Shown: positions 5,586 through 6,371 of the stretch, in pieces | How positions within the stretch are numbered: position 1 is the first letter of the stretch | Layout: every line of letters starts with the position of its first letter | From: JASBSR01 sp963847575 | GTDB lineage: Bacteria; Pseudomonadota; Gammaproteobacteria; SZUA-229 | DNA: 6,371 nt | Reading direction: 5' to 3' | Assembly: GCA_963847575.1 (NCBI GenBank) | Contig: CAWKAL010000132.1 | Span: 1 to 6,371, forward strand | Translations under genes and position numbers: made by a program | Notes under the pieces: generated by a model | Databases searched by the model: none | Seen by the model: only the letters and a program-made list of their open reading frames with translations | What the model was told of the DNA's origin: nothing

Positions 5586-5993
5586 ATGAACCCACCTGAA
5601 ATCTTGCTGGTTTACGACAAGCAGTGTCCTGCCTGTAATGCGTATTGCCAGCTTGTTCGAATCCGTGAAAGTGTTGGCGAGCTGAAAATAATCGATGCAC
5701 GTGCGCACAGCGATGTGCTGGATGAAATAACAGGTCAGGGCATGGATATAGATCAGGGCATGGTATTGAAAACAGGCGACCAGCTTTATTACGGTGCGGA
5801 TGCGATTCACGCGCTCGCGCTGATGAGCAGCCGCTCGGGGCTATTTAACCGGTTTAACTACTGGATGTTCAAATCAAAAACGCTATCGTCCTGGTTTTAC
5901 CCGGTACTGCGTTTTTTTCGTATGCTGTTACTCAAGCTACTCGGCAGGACTAAAATTAATAACCTGGGTATTCCAGGCAATGAGAAATTTTAG
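5586..5993 (+). CDS. DCC-family (DUF393) thiol-disulfide oxidoreductase
   Basis: The 135-residue protein belongs to the DCC (DUF393) family of thioredoxin-fold proteins thought to handle thiol-disulfide exchange; physiological substrates are mostly unknown. The signature is LLVYDKQCPAC (residues 7-17), with the redox pair Cys14-Pro-Ala-Cys17 after the beta-strand and Asp11; the usual family form is YDGDCPxC. Residues 48-84 carry the second half of the fold (VGELKIIDAR, then DQGMVLKTGDQLYYGADAIHAL, some offset). A basic, aromatic C-terminus (FNYWMFKSKTLSSWFYPVLRFF) resembles the family's terminal helix and may lie on the membrane. I chose the ATG at 5586 because AAGG (5576-5579) sits 6 nt upstream and the fold begins there. 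An in-frame ATG at 5535 would add 17 residues with a poorer ribosome site. It is divergent from the antiporter, with 232 bp between start codons. Confidence 0.85.
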   Translation: MNPPEILLVYDKQCPACNAYCQLVRIRESVGELKIIDARAHSDVLDEITGQGMDIDQGMVLKTGDQLYYGADAIHALALMSSRSGLFNRFNYWMFKSKTLSSWFYPVLRFFRMLLLKLLGRTKINNLGIPGNEKF

Positions 5994-6009
5994 CCGCCGT
6001 AGTTAGACA

Positions 6010-6083
6010 CCCGGGTCAGATACCCGTTACATCTAATATTAGCAAAACCAGTTTCCGAGTCGGGATCGTACCCGCGTCACCCT
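6010..6083. repeat. Intergenic repeat copy 3, the best-folded copy
   Basis: CGGGT (6012-6016) pairs with ACCCG (6022-6026) around a CAGAT loop. The core TCTAATATTAGC (6032-6043) contains the palindrome CTAATATTAG. A second stem pairs CGGG (6061-6064) with CCCG (6071-6074), and the copy ends in GCGTCACCCT. Its length (74 bp) is close to that of copy 1 (77 bp). It begins 17 nt after the DCC gene stop codon and lies upstream of the small exported ORF. Confidence 0.6.
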
Positions 6084-6161
6084 TAACTCTAATAAAGTCA
6101 TACGCTTCACGCGTCTTAATCATCCATTCAGATTTTCAATCTCGCTCATAGTTATTTTCAA

Positions 6162-6190
6162 TTGGTTTCATACTTACAATTGCTTATAAA
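6162..6190 (+). promoter_or_regulatory. Candidate sigma-70 promoter for the small exported ORF
   Basis: TTGGTT (6162-6167) and TATAAA (6185-6190) are separated by 17 bp, matching the -35 in the key TTG and the -10 at 5/6. The start site would be near 6197, giving a leader of about 34 nt to the ATG at 6231. Confidence 0.4.
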
Positions 6191-6230
6191 TGTTAACCTG
6201 TACGTTACTTGTCCGAGGGAGAGAACTCTA

Positions 6231-6350
6231 ATGATTAAAAAAACCATACCTGCACTCGCCATTTTAGCGGTGGCGATTTTTCCACTGATGCCATCAGGCC
6301 CGGCGTTAGCCCAGGGTGAGATGAAATCAAATCAAGCAATACGTAACTGA
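6231..6350 (+). CDS. Small exported peptide or frameshifted start of a secreted protein
   Basis: The 39-codon frame starts with a textbook Sec signal peptide: Lys3-Lys4, a hydrophobic core (ALAILAVAIFPLM, 8-20) and a PALA signal-peptidase site, giving predicted cleavage after Ala27. Only 12 residues (QGEMKSNQAIRN) remain before the TGA. GAGGGAGAG at 6215-6223 is a strong ribosome site with a 7-nt spacer, and a good promoter candidate lies upstream, so initiation here is well supported. A mature product of 12 residues is unusually short. The +1 frame has no stop codon from 6325 to the window end (15 codons), so a one-base frameshift near 6325-6347 could restore a longer secreted protein. I recognise no family. 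If intact, it would be a small periplasmic or secreted peptide. Confidence 0.55.
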   Translation: MIKKTIPALAILAVAIFPLMPSGPALAQGEMKSNQAIRN

Positions 6351-6371
6351 AAGTCGAAGAGGTGTTACATA

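Noticed and set aside
2264..6083. CRISPR array from the repeated hairpins
   Set aside because: Copies are too few, too far apart and too diverged, with genes between them and no cas genes.
1..6371. tRNA or rRNA genes
   Set aside because: I saw no cloverleaf with a TTC-containing T arm and no recognisable rRNA segment on either strand.

Overview
The window looks like a chromosomal stretch from a gammaproteobacterium of middling GC content. Evidence for this is the KefB/KefC-type antiporter, a chemoreceptor signalling domain, two lipoproteins with clear lipoboxes, and a perfect FNR/ANR-type palindrome. I cannot name a genus. Coding density is moderate, and the intergenic spaces carry palindromes and a dispersed repeat.

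Layout. 37-792 (-) encodes a lipoprotein with a cadherin-like domain and one NHL-type blade. Its reading frame stops resembling the family at about position 180, exactly where base composition jumps. 793-1412 has no convincing gene but holds a perfect FNR-type box, a 14-bp palindrome and short GGGGWCAG motifs. 1413-1766 (+) is a small RcsF/DUF4156-like lipoprotein. It converges, across a hairpin, on 1819-2205 (-), a conserved-looking unknown protein with a very acidic tail. 2206-2537 holds a candidate promoter for that gene, a repeat element and a possible sigma-28-like promoter. 2538-3395 (+) is a methyl-accepting chemotaxis signalling domain with no sensor or membrane part. 3617-5353 (-) is a full-length CPA2 K+/H+ antiporter with a C-terminal RCK/TrkA-N domain. 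Divergent from it, 5586-5993 (+) is a DCC-family (DUF393) thiol-disulfide oxidoreductase. After another repeat copy, 6231-6350 (+) encodes a signal peptide followed by only about 12 residues, probably a small exported peptide or a frameshifted gene.

The genes do not form one pathway. Neighbours are mostly convergent or divergent single genes, so no operon is evident. The most unusual feature is an intergenic repeat of about 75 bp (2324-2400, 3507-3579, 6010-6083, plus a weaker tandem partial at 2264-2323). It is built around a short hairpin, a CTAATATTAG-like core and a second hairpin. The perfect FNR box with no obvious target gene is the second point of interest. I see no rRNA, tRNA, CRISPR array or intact insertion sequence.
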